From assembly GCA_036821645.1 (NCBI GenBank), contig DAISJD010000036.1, positions 1 to 23,911 on the forward strand: DNA of 23,911 bases, written 5' to 3'. Position 1 is the stretch's first letter; every line of letters begins with the position of its first letter. The DNA is from DAISJD01 sp036821645. GTDB taxonomy: Bacteria > Pseudomonadota > Alphaproteobacteria > ATCC43930 > CGMCC-115725. Below, in pieces: positions 1-7,143 of this stretch. A program made the translations under genes and the position numbers. The notes beneath the pieces were generated by a model that searched no databases, was not told the DNA's origin, and was given only the letters and a program-made list of their open reading frames with translations.

Positions 1-118
1 GAATGGATTTGCCGCCGATCGGCACGACGTCGCGCATCGCCGCATGCCACAGGCTGCGTTCCGCGTCGCTCAAACCCCGACCGCGTCGCCGGGCGGGAGA
101 AGGGCCGGGTTTCATCAT
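1..118 (-). CDS. Smr/MutS2-type small domain protein, N-terminal fragment
   Basis: Reading the minus strand from ATG at 118 (or the adjacent ATG at 115) gives a peptide beginning MMKPGPSPARRRGRGLSDAE and continuing to a G-G-K motif at the window edge, 39 codons without a stop. The basic N-terminus followed by an LSDAE-x-LW helix matches the start of alphaproteobacterial Smr-domain proteins, which often follow mltA. The Smr domain itself, a putative nuclease or nicking domain, would lie outside the window, so the assignment rests on the N-terminus and position only. It lies 112 bp downstream of lutC on the same strand. No strong ribosome binding site is visible. The next upstream in-frame codon that could end an extension is a stop at 146-148. 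Confidence 0.6.
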   Translation of the reverse strand, partial: MMKPGPSPARRRGRGLSDAERSLWHAAMRDVVPIGGKSI

Positions 119-230
119 GCGCGTGACTTCGTGCTCGCAATCGGATCAGGGTCTACCATGCCCGATCTTATTGGGTCGATCCTGTGCTTTTATCGCATGT
201 GTGGGTTTTTGGCACCCCCGGCATGCCCGA

Positions 231-917
231 TCACGATCCCGATGCGTCGGCGACCAGAATGATGTGTAGGCGGCGTGGGCCGTGGGCTCCCAATTGGATC
301 TTTTGTTCGATATCGCCCGTGCGCGACGGGCCGGTGATGAAATTCACCGTACGCGGCATGCCGGGGGTGGCGGCACTGTCCCGCAGGCGGGTCCAACCAT
401 CCTCATAGCTCGCCACGATGGCGTTTTCTTCGAGGATGACGATATGGGTATCGGGCAACAGATTGAGCGTGGTCGGTGTTTCGGCACCGGAAATCAGCAT
501 CAAGGTGCCGGTTTCGGCAATAGCGGCAAAGGCGGGTGTGACGCTGACCAAATCGGCATTTTCCGCCCGTCCCGCCCGCACGCCGAGCAAAGGGGCATCG
601 GACCAGGCAAGATCGGTCAAGGCGGGGGCGATTGCGAGATCGGTCGGCAGATTGTGAGCGGCGAGATAGCGGGCGATTTCGCCCGGTGCCGCACTCATGT
701 CCGCGATGCGCGCGACGCTGGCGGAAACGGCTTCGGCCATGTGTTGAAACAGGGCGACCCGTCCGGCCTGATCCAATACCGTCGCGCGCGCCGGGATCAG
801 ATTGCGGCGAGGGGTGCGCAAATTGGCGGTAAGATCCTGGGCGGTCTCGGGATCGAGGGGGCCCCGTTTCAGGGCCGTGCGGATCGCCCCGAAAATCTGA
901 TCGCGCGCGGTCGTCAT
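231..917 (-). CDS. lutC: Lactate utilization protein C (LUD domain)
   Basis: This is a 228-residue LUD-domain protein, the third subunit of the LutABC (YkgEFG) iron-sulfur complex that oxidises L-lactate to pyruvate in the cytoplasm or at the membrane face. The start MTTARDQIFGAIR is chosen because its ATG overlaps the lutB stop codon in an ATGA arrangement (914-917), typical of translational coupling. An open frame extends upstream to 1109, but that part is antisense-like sequence inside lutB. The C-terminal half contains the family's conserved run around AETGT, followed by a segment on leaving lactate-type ligands (LLPDTHIVILEE) and RTVNFITGPSRTGDIE near the end. The length is slightly shorter than typical LutC (about 240 aa). 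The role is inferred from family and operon context. Confidence 0.92.
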   Translation of the reverse strand: MTTARDQIFGAIRTALKRGPLDPETAQDLTANLRTPRRNLIPARATVLDQAGRVALFQHMAEAVSASVARIADMSAAPGEIARYLAAHNLPTDLAIAPALTDLAWSDAPLLGVRAGRAENADLVSVTPAFAAIAETGTLMLISGAETPTTLNLLPDTHIVILEENAIVASYEDGWTRLRDSAATPGMPRTVNFITGPSRTGDIEQKIQLGAHGPRRLHIILVADASGS

Positions 918-2353
918 GATGCGTGTTTCCCCTGGCGGCGGGCTTGTTTTTCCGCCCACAGACTGTGAAAACTGCGCCCTTCGGGGGCTGGAAAATCCCG
1001 GTGATCGGTCCATCCACGGGCAAGCGGCAGGGCGGAAAAGCGTCCCTGCCTCCCCGCCAACCGACCGAGCAGCCGGGCGGCCATCCCTGCCCCCAACCGA
1101 TAGAGCCACGGGGTTCGGGCGGCAAGCGCCCAGAGTTTCAAGGCAAGGCGCGCCGGTGCCGGCGACAAGGCCCGATCATATTCCCGTTCGCGCCAATGGC
1201 GCATCATGGTCGGCAACGGGATTTGCATCGGGCAGACGCTTTCGCATTTCCCGCAAAAGGTCGAGGCATTGGGCAGGTGTCCCGCCGCATCCACCCCGAT
1301 GAGACCGGGGGTGAGCACGGCCCCCATCGGACCCGGATAGACCCAGCCATAAGCATGACCCCCGACGGTGCCATAGACCGGACAATGGTTCATGCAGGCG
1401 GCACAGCGAATACAGCGCAGCATATCCTCAAATTCGGTTCCGAGCAGGGATGACCGTCCGTTATCCAACAGCACGACATGGAACGCTTCGGGCCCGTCGC
1501 GATCGTCCGGGCGGCGCGGGCCGGTGGAAAAGGTGGTATAGGCGGAAAATTCCTGACCCGTGGCCGACCGGGCCAAGAGGCGCAGGATCGTGCTGGCATC
1601 TTCCAAGGTCGGTACCACCTTTTCGAGACTGGCCAGCACGATATGGACGCGGGGCAAGGTTTGGGTCAGATCCCCGTTGCCTTCGTTGGTGACGATGACT
1701 GTGCTGCCGGTTTCGGCGATCAGGAAATTTGCCCCGGTAATGCCGACATCGGCGGCGAAAAACCGATCGCGCAGCACGGCGCGGGCTTCGTCGCAGAGCT
1801 CGCGCGGCTCGTCCAAAACCCGGTCGGCGGCAAGATGGGTATGTTCGGCGCGGAACGTGTCGGCGACCTGTTCCTTGATCAGGTGGATGGCGGGGGCAAT
1901 AATGTGGCTTGGGGCCTCGTTGCGCAATTGAATGATATATTCGCCGAGATCGGTTTCGACCGGGGTGATCCCGGCTGCGGCCAAATGATCGTTGAGGGCG
2001 ATTTCCTCGGCGATCATGCTTTTGCCTTTGGTGACGGTCTTCGCCCCATTATCCCGGCAAATCTTCAAAATGAGATCGCGGGCCTCGGCGGCCGTGCGGG
2101 CCCAATGGACGATGCCGCCTTGGGCCACCACCGCCTGTTCGAATTGATCGAGATAAAAATCCAAATGTTTCAGCGTATGGTCCTTGATCGCGCGCCCTGC
2201 CCGGCGCAAGTCCTCGAATTCCGGCAAGGCCGCAACCGCCGCCGCCCGTTTTGCCACGAACCCGACCCGGACATTGCCCAAGGCTTGTTGCAGGACCGGA
2301 TCGGAAAGCGCGGTTTTAGCGTTCTGTTTGAAGTGCTGGCTTGTCGCGTGCAT
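914..2353 (-). CDS. lutB: Lactate utilization iron-sulfur protein B
   Basis: This 479-residue protein matches the LutB/YkgF family in length and layout. An N-terminal LUD domain contains ITGANFLIAETGS around residue 205. A C-terminal dicluster ferredoxin segment follows, with Cys 314, 317, 320 and 324 (C-x2-C-x2-C-x3-C-P) and a second group at Cys 367, 370 and 374. These clusters are expected to pass electrons from lactate oxidation towards the quinone pool together with LutA and LutC. It lies 48 bp after lutA and overlaps lutC by 4 bp, so lutABC reads as one operon. The ATG at 2353 has only a weak Shine-Dalgarno sequence. No missing cluster ligands are seen. Confidence 0.95.
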   Translation of the reverse strand: MHATSQHFKQNAKTALSDPVLQQALGNVRVGFVAKRAAAVAALPEFEDLRRAGRAIKDHTLKHLDFYLDQFEQAVVAQGGIVHWARTAAEARDLILKICRDNGAKTVTKGKSMIAEEIALNDHLAAAGITPVETDLGEYIIQLRNEAPSHIIAPAIHLIKEQVADTFRAEHTHLAADRVLDEPRELCDEARAVLRDRFFAADVGITGANFLIAETGSTVIVTNEGNGDLTQTLPRVHIVLASLEKVVPTLEDASTILRLLARSATGQEFSAYTTFSTGPRRPDDRDGPEAFHVVLLDNGRSSLLGTEFEDMLRCIRCAACMNHCPVYGTVGGHAYGWVYPGPMGAVLTPGLIGVDAAGHLPNASTFCGKCESVCPMQIPLPTMMRHWREREYDRALSPAPARLALKLWALAARTPWLYRLGAGMAARLLGRLAGRQGRFSALPLARGWTDHRDFPAPEGRSFHSLWAEKQARRQGKHAS

Positions 2354-2401
2354 GGGGGCGATCCCAACGGAGAAGAAAACGGGTTTGGTGCCTATGGGCC
2401 G

Positions 2402-3175
2402 TCAGGGCTTGCGGCCCACCCCGATCGGCGGGACGGTATCGACCATGTCGGCCAAGACTTCCGCCACATGACGCACGGCGATCGGCCGTCCGTCCCGGTG
2501 CAGCTTGCCCGCAATATTGAGCAGGCAGCCAAGATCGCCTGCCAGCAACAAATCCGCCCCGGAGAGGGCGATATCGGCCACCTTGTCCGCCACCATCCGG
2601 TTGGAAATGTCGGGATATTTGACGCAAAACGCCCCGCCGAACCCACAGCAGGTTTCTGCCCCCGGCAAGGGGGTCAGGCTGAGCCCGGCGACGGAGGCCA
2701 ACAGGCGGCGCGGTTGATCCTTCACATCGAGCTCGCGCAGGCCCGAACAAGAATCGTGATAGGTTGCCGTGGCGGCACAGGTGGCGTCGACCCGGTCCAC
2801 CCCGCAGATATCGGTGAGAAACGAGACAAGCTCGTAGGTGCGCTTCGCCAGATGCTGGGCGCGCAGGAACATGGCCGGTTCATCGGCGAAGAGATCGGGA
2901 TAATGGCACCGGATCATCCCGGCACAGGAACCCGATGGGGCCACGACGTAATCGAACCCCTCAAAGGCAGCGATGACCGCACGGGCGATCGCCTTGGTAT
3001 CGGGCCTGTCGCCGCTATTGTAGGCCGGTTGGCCGCAACAGGTCTGTGTCTTGGGGACCGTGACGGTGCATCCGGCCCGTTCCAGCAAGGCGATGGCGGC
3101 GAATCCGATACTCGGCCGGATGAGATCGACGAGGCAGGTCACGAACAGGCCGACATGGTGCTGGGCGGTGGACAT
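2402..3175 (-). CDS. lutA: Lactate utilization protein A (CCG-domain Fe-S protein)
   Basis: This is a 257-residue (Fe-S)-binding protein of the LutA/YkgE/GlcF-like cysteine-rich family. Two CCG-type repeats are visible. The first is in the N-terminal half (TCLVD, then TCCGQPAYNSG near residue 45). The second is in the C-terminal half (SCSGLRELDVK, then ETCCGFGGAFCVKYP). These paired motifs bind an iron-sulfur cofactor and define the heterodisulfide-reductase-like domain. It is the first gene of lutABC and presumably forms the L-lactate-oxidising complex with LutB and LutC. The gene before it on the same strand is mltA, 138 bp away, so the operon may have its own promoter in that gap, where a TTTGGTATCAAA near-palindrome lies. 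Confidence 0.94.
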   Translation of the reverse strand: MSTAQHHVGLFVTCLVDLIRPSIGFAAIALLERAGCTVTVPKTQTCCGQPAYNSGDRPDTKAIARAVIAAFEGFDYVVAPSGSCAGMIRCHYPDLFADEPAMFLRAQHLAKRTYELVSFLTDICGVDRVDATCAATATYHDSCSGLRELDVKDQPRRLLASVAGLSLTPLPGAETCCGFGGAFCVKYPDISNRMVADKVADIALSGADLLLAGDLGCLLNIAGKLHRDGRPIAVRHVAEVLADMVDTVPPIGVGRKP

Positions 3176-3264
3176 AGGCGGGGTCCGACAAGACGGGGCA
3201 ATGGGCAGGGTCTTTAGGCTGCGCTAAACGCTGCCGAAAGGCAAGCGCACCAACGTCTTAGAGC

Positions 3265-3276
3265 TTTGGTATCAAA
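3265..3276 (-). promoter_or_regulatory. Possible operator near-palindrome upstream of lutA
   Basis: The 12-bp element TTTGGTATCAAA (arms TTTG and CAAA) lies in the 138-bp gap between mltA and lutA, about 90 bp before the lutA start. Operators of GntR/FadR-type lactate regulators are short palindromes of comparable shape, so this is a candidate site. No regulator gene lies in the window and a single short element can occur by chance. Confidence 0.2.
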
Positions 3277-3313
3277 TCTGGCCCCTTCAATCGGCCCGTG
3301 AACCGGATTTACC

Positions 3314-4513
3314 TTAGGGTTTCGGCACCAAAATATAGGCGTTGCCCTGCCCTTTTAGGACGCCTGCATGATCGGCGGCCTCGGGGCCGTAGCCGAAGAA
3401 GAGATCGGCGCGCACGGGGCCGCGAATGGCCCCGCCCGTATCCTGGGCGATGACCAACCGTTGCAGGCGTCCGGTTGGGCTGGTCGGGTCGCTGGTATCG
3501 ACGAAGAGAGGGGTGCCGAAGGGGATGAAAGTGCGATCGACGGCCGCACTGCGATCGGGGGTAAGGGGCAAGCCCGCACTGCCCAAGGGGCCGGGGCCGG
3601 TCAATTCCTTGAAGAAGATATAGGATGGGTTCTTGTCCATGAGGGCTACCCCTTCTGCCCCGTGATCGGCGATATAGCGGCGCAGATACGGCATAGTAAT
3701 AATGTCGCGTGGGGTTCCCGCTTCGGCCAGAACCCGGCCGATCGCGACATAGGGATGACCGTTTTCCCCATCGTAACCGACGCGCATCACCTGTCCGTCG
3801 GGCAAGGTCACCCGGCCCGATCCTTGAATGGCCAGAAAAAACGCATCGACCGCACTATCGACCCAAACGAGTTCCAAACCCTTGCCGCCAAGGGCGCCTG
3901 CTTCGATGTCGGAACGGGTGGCGTAGGGGACGAGTTTGCCGCCCGATACCCGGCCCGCCACCCGTTCACCTTTGAGGGACGGACGAAATTGGCCGAGATC
4001 GACCGATACGAGATCGGGCGGGCGGCGATAGAGGGGGATGGAAAAACGGGCATCGGGCCGTTTGCTGCCCTTGAGATCGGCTTCGTAATAACCGGTGAAG
4101 AGACCCGTCGTCTCGCCATGATTGGTGACTTGCATCACCGTAAAAAACCGCTCGAAAAAGGCCCTGGCCGCCGCGTCGTCACCCGACTGCACGGTGGCCA
4201 GGGTGCGGCATGGGGCGCGCCAATCTGCGACCGTTGCCCCCGATCCGACCAAATCCGTATCGGGTCGGTTGCGCAAGAGGCTGCAACTCTGCTGCAAAGG
4301 GGCCAGTGCGGCGGCGAGAGGGTCGCGATCCCATCCGGGCAGGGTCCTAAAATCGGCCGGTTTTAGGACGATCCGATCCGGTTGCGGGGCAGGCGGTTTA
4401 CCCCCGTCGCCCGTGGGGCCACACCCGTTTAAGGCGATCGACAGAAAAACCCCAAGCAAGATGCGGGCGTATGCGTATTTCAAACCGCCCCCGATCGCGT
4501 GCATACCGTTCAT
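3314..4513 (-). CDS. mltA: Membrane-bound lytic murein transglycosylase A
   Basis: This is a 399-residue lipoprotein of the MltA family. It cleaves the MurNAc-GlcNAc bond of peptidoglycan to give 1,6-anhydro ends and acts in the periplasm at the outer membrane. The N-terminus has a hydrophobic stretch (residues 17-28) ending in a lipobox L-N-G-C with the lipid-bearing Cys 31. The MltA barrel is recognisable by GLFTGYYEADLKGS, and the 3D domain at the C-terminus by VIAQDTGGAIRGPVRADLFF, which carries the conserved aspartates. The conserved NPSYIFF motif is present. The start at 4513 follows a GAGGCGGG ribosome-binding-like sequence and gives a proper signal sequence. The longer frame to 4603 would run into the upstream tim44-like gene, which ends 20 bp before this start. 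Confidence 0.95.
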   Translation of the reverse strand: MNGMHAIGGGLKYAYARILLGVFLSIALNGCGPTGDGGKPPAPQPDRIVLKPADFRTLPGWDRDPLAAALAPLQQSCSLLRNRPDTDLVGSGATVADWRAPCRTLATVQSGDDAAARAFFERFFTVMQVTNHGETTGLFTGYYEADLKGSKRPDARFSIPLYRRPPDLVSVDLGQFRPSLKGERVAGRVSGGKLVPYATRSDIEAGALGGKGLELVWVDSAVDAFFLAIQGSGRVTLPDGQVMRVGYDGENGHPYVAIGRVLAEAGTPRDIITMPYLRRYIADHGAEGVALMDKNPSYIFFKELTGPGPLGSAGLPLTPDRSAAVDRTFIPFGTPLFVDTSDPTSPTGRLQRLVIAQDTGGAIRGPVRADLFFGYGPEAADHAGVLKGQGNAYILVPKP

Positions 4514-4533
4514 CGATCCCGCCTCGGTGCCGA

Positions 4534-5196
4534 TCAATCGGCCGTCGTTGCTACCAAAAGCCAATTGGGATTGCTGCTGGTGAGATCGCGGGCAAATACC
4601 CATTCGTCGGTATGATCTTGCGGCGTTTCGGGACTCCCGTCCAACAATTGGCCGTCTTTATTGCGGGTAAAGGAAATCTGGGTCGAGGAAAACCGAACGG
4701 TGAGATGGGCGAGCGTCCCATCGGCACCGGCATCGATCAAATCCGGTTCTTCAAGATTGGTGATGCGGCAATCCATGTAATCGCCCGCAGCAAGGCGGGC
4801 TTTGATGAGACTGGCAAAGGAATCGTAGACCGGATCGCTGAGCAACGAACGCAACGTCACCGTATCGCCGTCGGCAAAGGCTTTGACGATGAGGTGAAAG
4901 GCCTGACGGGCACCGGCAACGAAACTGTCCGGGTCGAATTCGGGGTCGATCGTTCGGATCGCGGTCAAGCCGCCGACGATGCGGGCATAGCGCGGATCGA
5001 GCGCAGCGGCTTGATTCTGCTCGACCGGGGCGGCGGGCGTCTTGGTGGCTTTCGATCGATCGGTGATGACGGTAAAGGGAACGACGTTCGAGGGTTTCGC
5101 CCCTTCCGGCCGTTTGCCCAGAACGGACCAAAGCTTGTAGAAAATTATTGCCGCAATGGATGCAAAAATCAGGATACCGACCATACTGCCGCCCAT
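4534..5196 (-). CDS. Tim44/TimA domain putative adaptor protein
   Basis: This 220-residue protein has an N-terminal membrane segment (about residues 5-22), a polar linker, and a C-terminal Tim44-like domain beginning around DPRYARIVGGLTAIRTIDPE. The domain includes F-x2-GA-RQAFHLIVKAFADGD-x-TLRSLLS, the helix typical of Tim44/MRPL45 folds. In Alphaproteobacteria such proteins (TimA) are inner-membrane-anchored and face the cytoplasm or periplasm depending on topology. Their exact role is unsettled, though they are related to the mitochondrial import motor adaptor. The gene precedes mltA with a 20-bp gap on the same strand, a widespread arrangement. An alternative start is the second Met, at 5184, preceded by GGGCGG. 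The first Met has a poor ribosome binding site. Confidence 0.9.
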   Translation of the reverse strand: MGGSMVGILIFASIAAIIFYKLWSVLGKRPEGAKPSNVVPFTVITDRSKATKTPAAPVEQNQAAALDPRYARIVGGLTAIRTIDPEFDPDSFVAGARQAFHLIVKAFADGDTVTLRSLLSDPVYDSFASLIKARLAAGDYMDCRITNLEEPDLIDAGADGTLAHLTVRFSSTQISFTRNKDGQLLDGSPETPQDHTDEWVFARDLTSSNPNWLLVATTAD

Positions 5197-5305
5197 GAAA
5201 ATGCCAGAGAAAACCGTCGCACCGCGCTAAGGAAATTCAAGGATGCGTTTTTGGCACCGCAAGATCCCCCGAACCTACCATTAAATGCCGAGAATAACCC
5301 GTTTT

Positions 5306-5333
5306 ACCCACGCATGACCATCATCCCGTGGGT
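5306..5333. promoter_or_regulatory. Inverted repeat in divergent tim44-like / fxsA promoter region
   Basis: The 219-bp gap between the divergent tim44-like gene and fxsA holds ACCCACG (5306-5312) and its exact complement CGTGGGT (5327-5333), separated by 14 bp. It could be an operator shared by both directions or a leader hairpin. There is no T-run, so it is unlikely to be a terminator. No regulator can be named. Confidence 0.25.
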
Positions 5334-5415
5334 GCGTTGGCGTCGATTTATGCTAAAACAGCACCACCTCACCCAAAACAGGTGGGGATGACGGGACGAA
5401 AGAACAAGGACGACC

Positions 5416-5883
5416 ATGCCAATCCTACTCGGGCTTTTGCTGCTGCCGGCTATAGAAATTGCCGGTTTTATCCTGCTTGCCCCCTATCTTGGGTTCCTCG
5501 GGATCGTGGCCCTCGTCGCGGCGAGTTCGATCTTTGGCTGTTGGTTGCTCCAACAAGAAGGCATGGCGGCGGGGTTTCGATTTCGGGCCAGCATTCTTGC
5601 GGGCGAACGTCCGATTCCCGCAGCCCTTGATTCAGCCCTGCGCCTATCGGCTGCTCTGCTCTGGATCGTGCCGGGGTTTTTCTCGGATTTTCTGGGTCTC
5701 CTGCTGCTGATCCCGCCGCTTAGGGCGATGCTGGTACGCTTGATCGTACAGATGATTATCCCCACCGGAATCGATCCGAAAGCGGTCTTTACCCGGACGA
5801 ACGACGTGAAAGTCGTCGTCGAGGCCGATTTCGAGGAGGTGGGCAGCGGCAATTTGCAACTGCCGCCACCGCAAACGCCCTAA
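5416..5883 (+). CDS. fxsA: FxsA family membrane protein
   Basis: This is a 155-residue inner-membrane protein of the FxsA family (cytoplasmic membrane protein). Overproduction of the E. coli member relieves exclusion of phage T7 by F plasmids. The sequence shows the family's hydrophobic helices: the N-terminal helix with the PAIEIAGF motif, a second helix LGIVALVAASSIFG, and a third around LLWIVPGFFSDFLGLLLLIPP, the strongest signature of the family. The C-terminal tail is polar and cytoplasmic-looking (VVVEADFEEVG). AAGGA lies 5 bp before the ATG. In Alphaproteobacteria fxsA commonly lies between secB and tim44/mltA, as here. Its physiological role is not known. Confidence 0.93.
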   Translation: MPILLGLLLLPAIEIAGFILLAPYLGFLGIVALVAASSIFGCWLLQQEGMAAGFRFRASILAGERPIPAALDSALRLSAALLWIVPGFFSDFLGLLLLIPPLRAMLVRLIVQMIIPTGIDPKAVFTRTNDVKVVVEADFEEVGSGNLQLPPPQTP

Positions 5884-5929
5884 CGACGGCCTTATTGGTC
5901 GTCCGATCTCAGCCGAGGAATGATTTTTC

Positions 5930-6484
5930 GTGTTTTTGGTTCGCCATGCCCAATCCGAATTTAACGTCGTTTTCAATGCAACCGGTCGCGATCCCGGCAT
6001 CATCGACCCGATCTTGACCGATCACGGTCGCAATCAGGCGCAAACGGCGGCCCTGAAATTGGCGGGGTCCGGGATCACCCGGATTCTGGCCAGCCCTTTC
6101 ACCAGGGCGCTTGAAACCGCCCATATCCTGCGCGACCGGTGCCCGGCCGATATTGCAATCGCTCCCTTGGTGCGCGAGCGGATGGCCTATCTGTGCGATG
6201 TCGGGCGCCCGCGGTCCGTTTTGGCGCGGCACTGGCCCCATCTCGATTTCGGTGGGTTGCCGGAAATTTGGTGGCATGACCATGAAGAGGCCGAATCCCA
6301 TGATTTGGTCGCAGATCGTGCCCGCCAATTCCTGGATGAAGCGGCGGGCTTCGAGGATCATGCCAGCGTTGCCGTGGTCAGCCATTGGGGCTTCATCTTG
6401 GCCCTGACCGGCCAGGCGGTCGAGAATGCCGCGATCTTGGAACTTGATCCTGCCGATCCGCGCGGGGCGCGCCTCATCGCGTAA
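5930..6484 (+). CDS. Histidine phosphatase family protein
   Basis: This 184-residue protein belongs to the phosphoglycerate-mutase-like histidine phosphatase superfamily. The catalytic core is visible as LVRHAQSEFN, with Arg 5 and the nucleophile His 6. It is followed by ASPFTRALETA with Arg 59, an acidic RER motif near residue 82, and the second catalytic His 152 in VVSHWGF. The start is a GTG at 5930 behind a CGAGGAA ribosome binding site. The ATG at 5920 is in another frame and no in-frame ATG would preserve the RHA motif. The WPHLDFGGLPEIWW segment suggests a subgroup of small soluble phosphatases whose substrate cannot be told from sequence. It sits 46 bp after fxsA and 109 bp before secB, so co-transcription is plausible. 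Confidence 0.88.
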   Translation: MFLVRHAQSEFNVVFNATGRDPGIIDPILTDHGRNQAQTAALKLAGSGITRILASPFTRALETAHILRDRCPADIAIAPLVRERMAYLCDVGRPRSVLARHWPHLDFGGLPEIWWHDHEEAESHDLVADRARQFLDEAAGFEDHASVAVVSHWGFILALTGQAVENAAILELDPADPRGARLIA

Positions 6485-6593
6485 GGGTAAGAGGATGCGC
6501 GATGAAAATTTAACGACCACACCGCCTTCGCCATTGGCAGCCCGGTATCTTCCGTGATAGCCCAGGCGTACCAGTTCAACTCGGAGCCTTTTC

Positions 6594-7082
6594 ATGTCTG
6601 ATTCACCCGTCAACGGCCAAGACAATCAGCCGACCGATGCCCCCGTTCTCATGATCAACGCGCAATATCTGCGCGATATGAGTTTTGAGAATCCACGGGC
6701 CCCGGAAAGTTTAATCGCCCAGGCTGCGGCACCCGACGTCTCGATCGACGTCGATGTTCGGGCCCGCCAATTGAACGAAGAATTGTTCGAAGTTGTGCTG
6801 GTGATCAAGGCTGAAGCCCGCCAGGGCGAAGAAATCGCATTTCTGGTCGAAGTGCAATATGCCGCCGTGGTGACGATCCGCAATGCCAGCCAGGAAATGC
6901 TGGCGGCCCTGATCCTGATCGAAACGCCGCGTTTGATTTTCCCCTATGCGCGGGCCGTGGTTTCCGATGCGACCCGCGACGGCGGTTTCCCGCCGTTGCT
7001 CATCAATCCGATCGATTTTGCCGATCTCCAGCGCCGCAAGGCCGAGGCAATGCAAGCAAGCGGGGCCGCGAACGAAGCCTGA
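6594..7082 (+). CDS. secB: Protein-export chaperone SecB
   Basis: SecB is a cytoplasmic tetrameric chaperone that keeps precursor proteins unfolded and hands them to SecA for export. The 162-residue product has the usual length. It carries the family core: LMINAQYLRDMSFENP near residue 20, the EVVLVIKAEAR strand, FLVEVQYAAVVTI, and the strongly conserved LIETPRLIFPYARAVVSDATRDGGFPPL block, followed by NPIDFADL. GGAG lies 8 bp before the ATG. The gene is followed by a perfect 13-bp stem terminator. Confidence 0.96.
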   Translation: MSDSPVNGQDNQPTDAPVLMINAQYLRDMSFENPRAPESLIAQAAAPDVSIDVDVRARQLNEELFEVVLVIKAEARQGEEIAFLVEVQYAAVVTIRNASQEMLAALILIETPRLIFPYARAVVSDATRDGGFPPLLINPIDFADLQRRKAEAMQASGAANEA

Positions 7083-7103
7083 TCGCCGATCGGGCCTTTT
7101 ACG

Positions 7104-7143
7104 GGCGGCACCGTCGGTCTTTGGGCGACGGTGCCGCCTTTAT
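7104..7143 (+). terminator. Rho-independent terminator after secB
   Basis: GGCGGCACCGTCG (7104-7116) pairs perfectly with CGACGGTGCCGCC (7126-7138) across a 9-base loop and is followed by TTTATTTT. The hairpin lies 22 bp after the secB stop. Its T-tract contains the stop codon of the converging ubiD gene (7140-7142). There is no T-run on the minus-strand side, so it mainly serves secB. Confidence 0.93.

Noticed and set aside
1478..3217. 579-codon open frame on the plus strand across lutA and lutB
   Set aside because: It is antisense to two well-recognised Fe-S protein genes, has no family resemblance, and ends beyond the lutA start.
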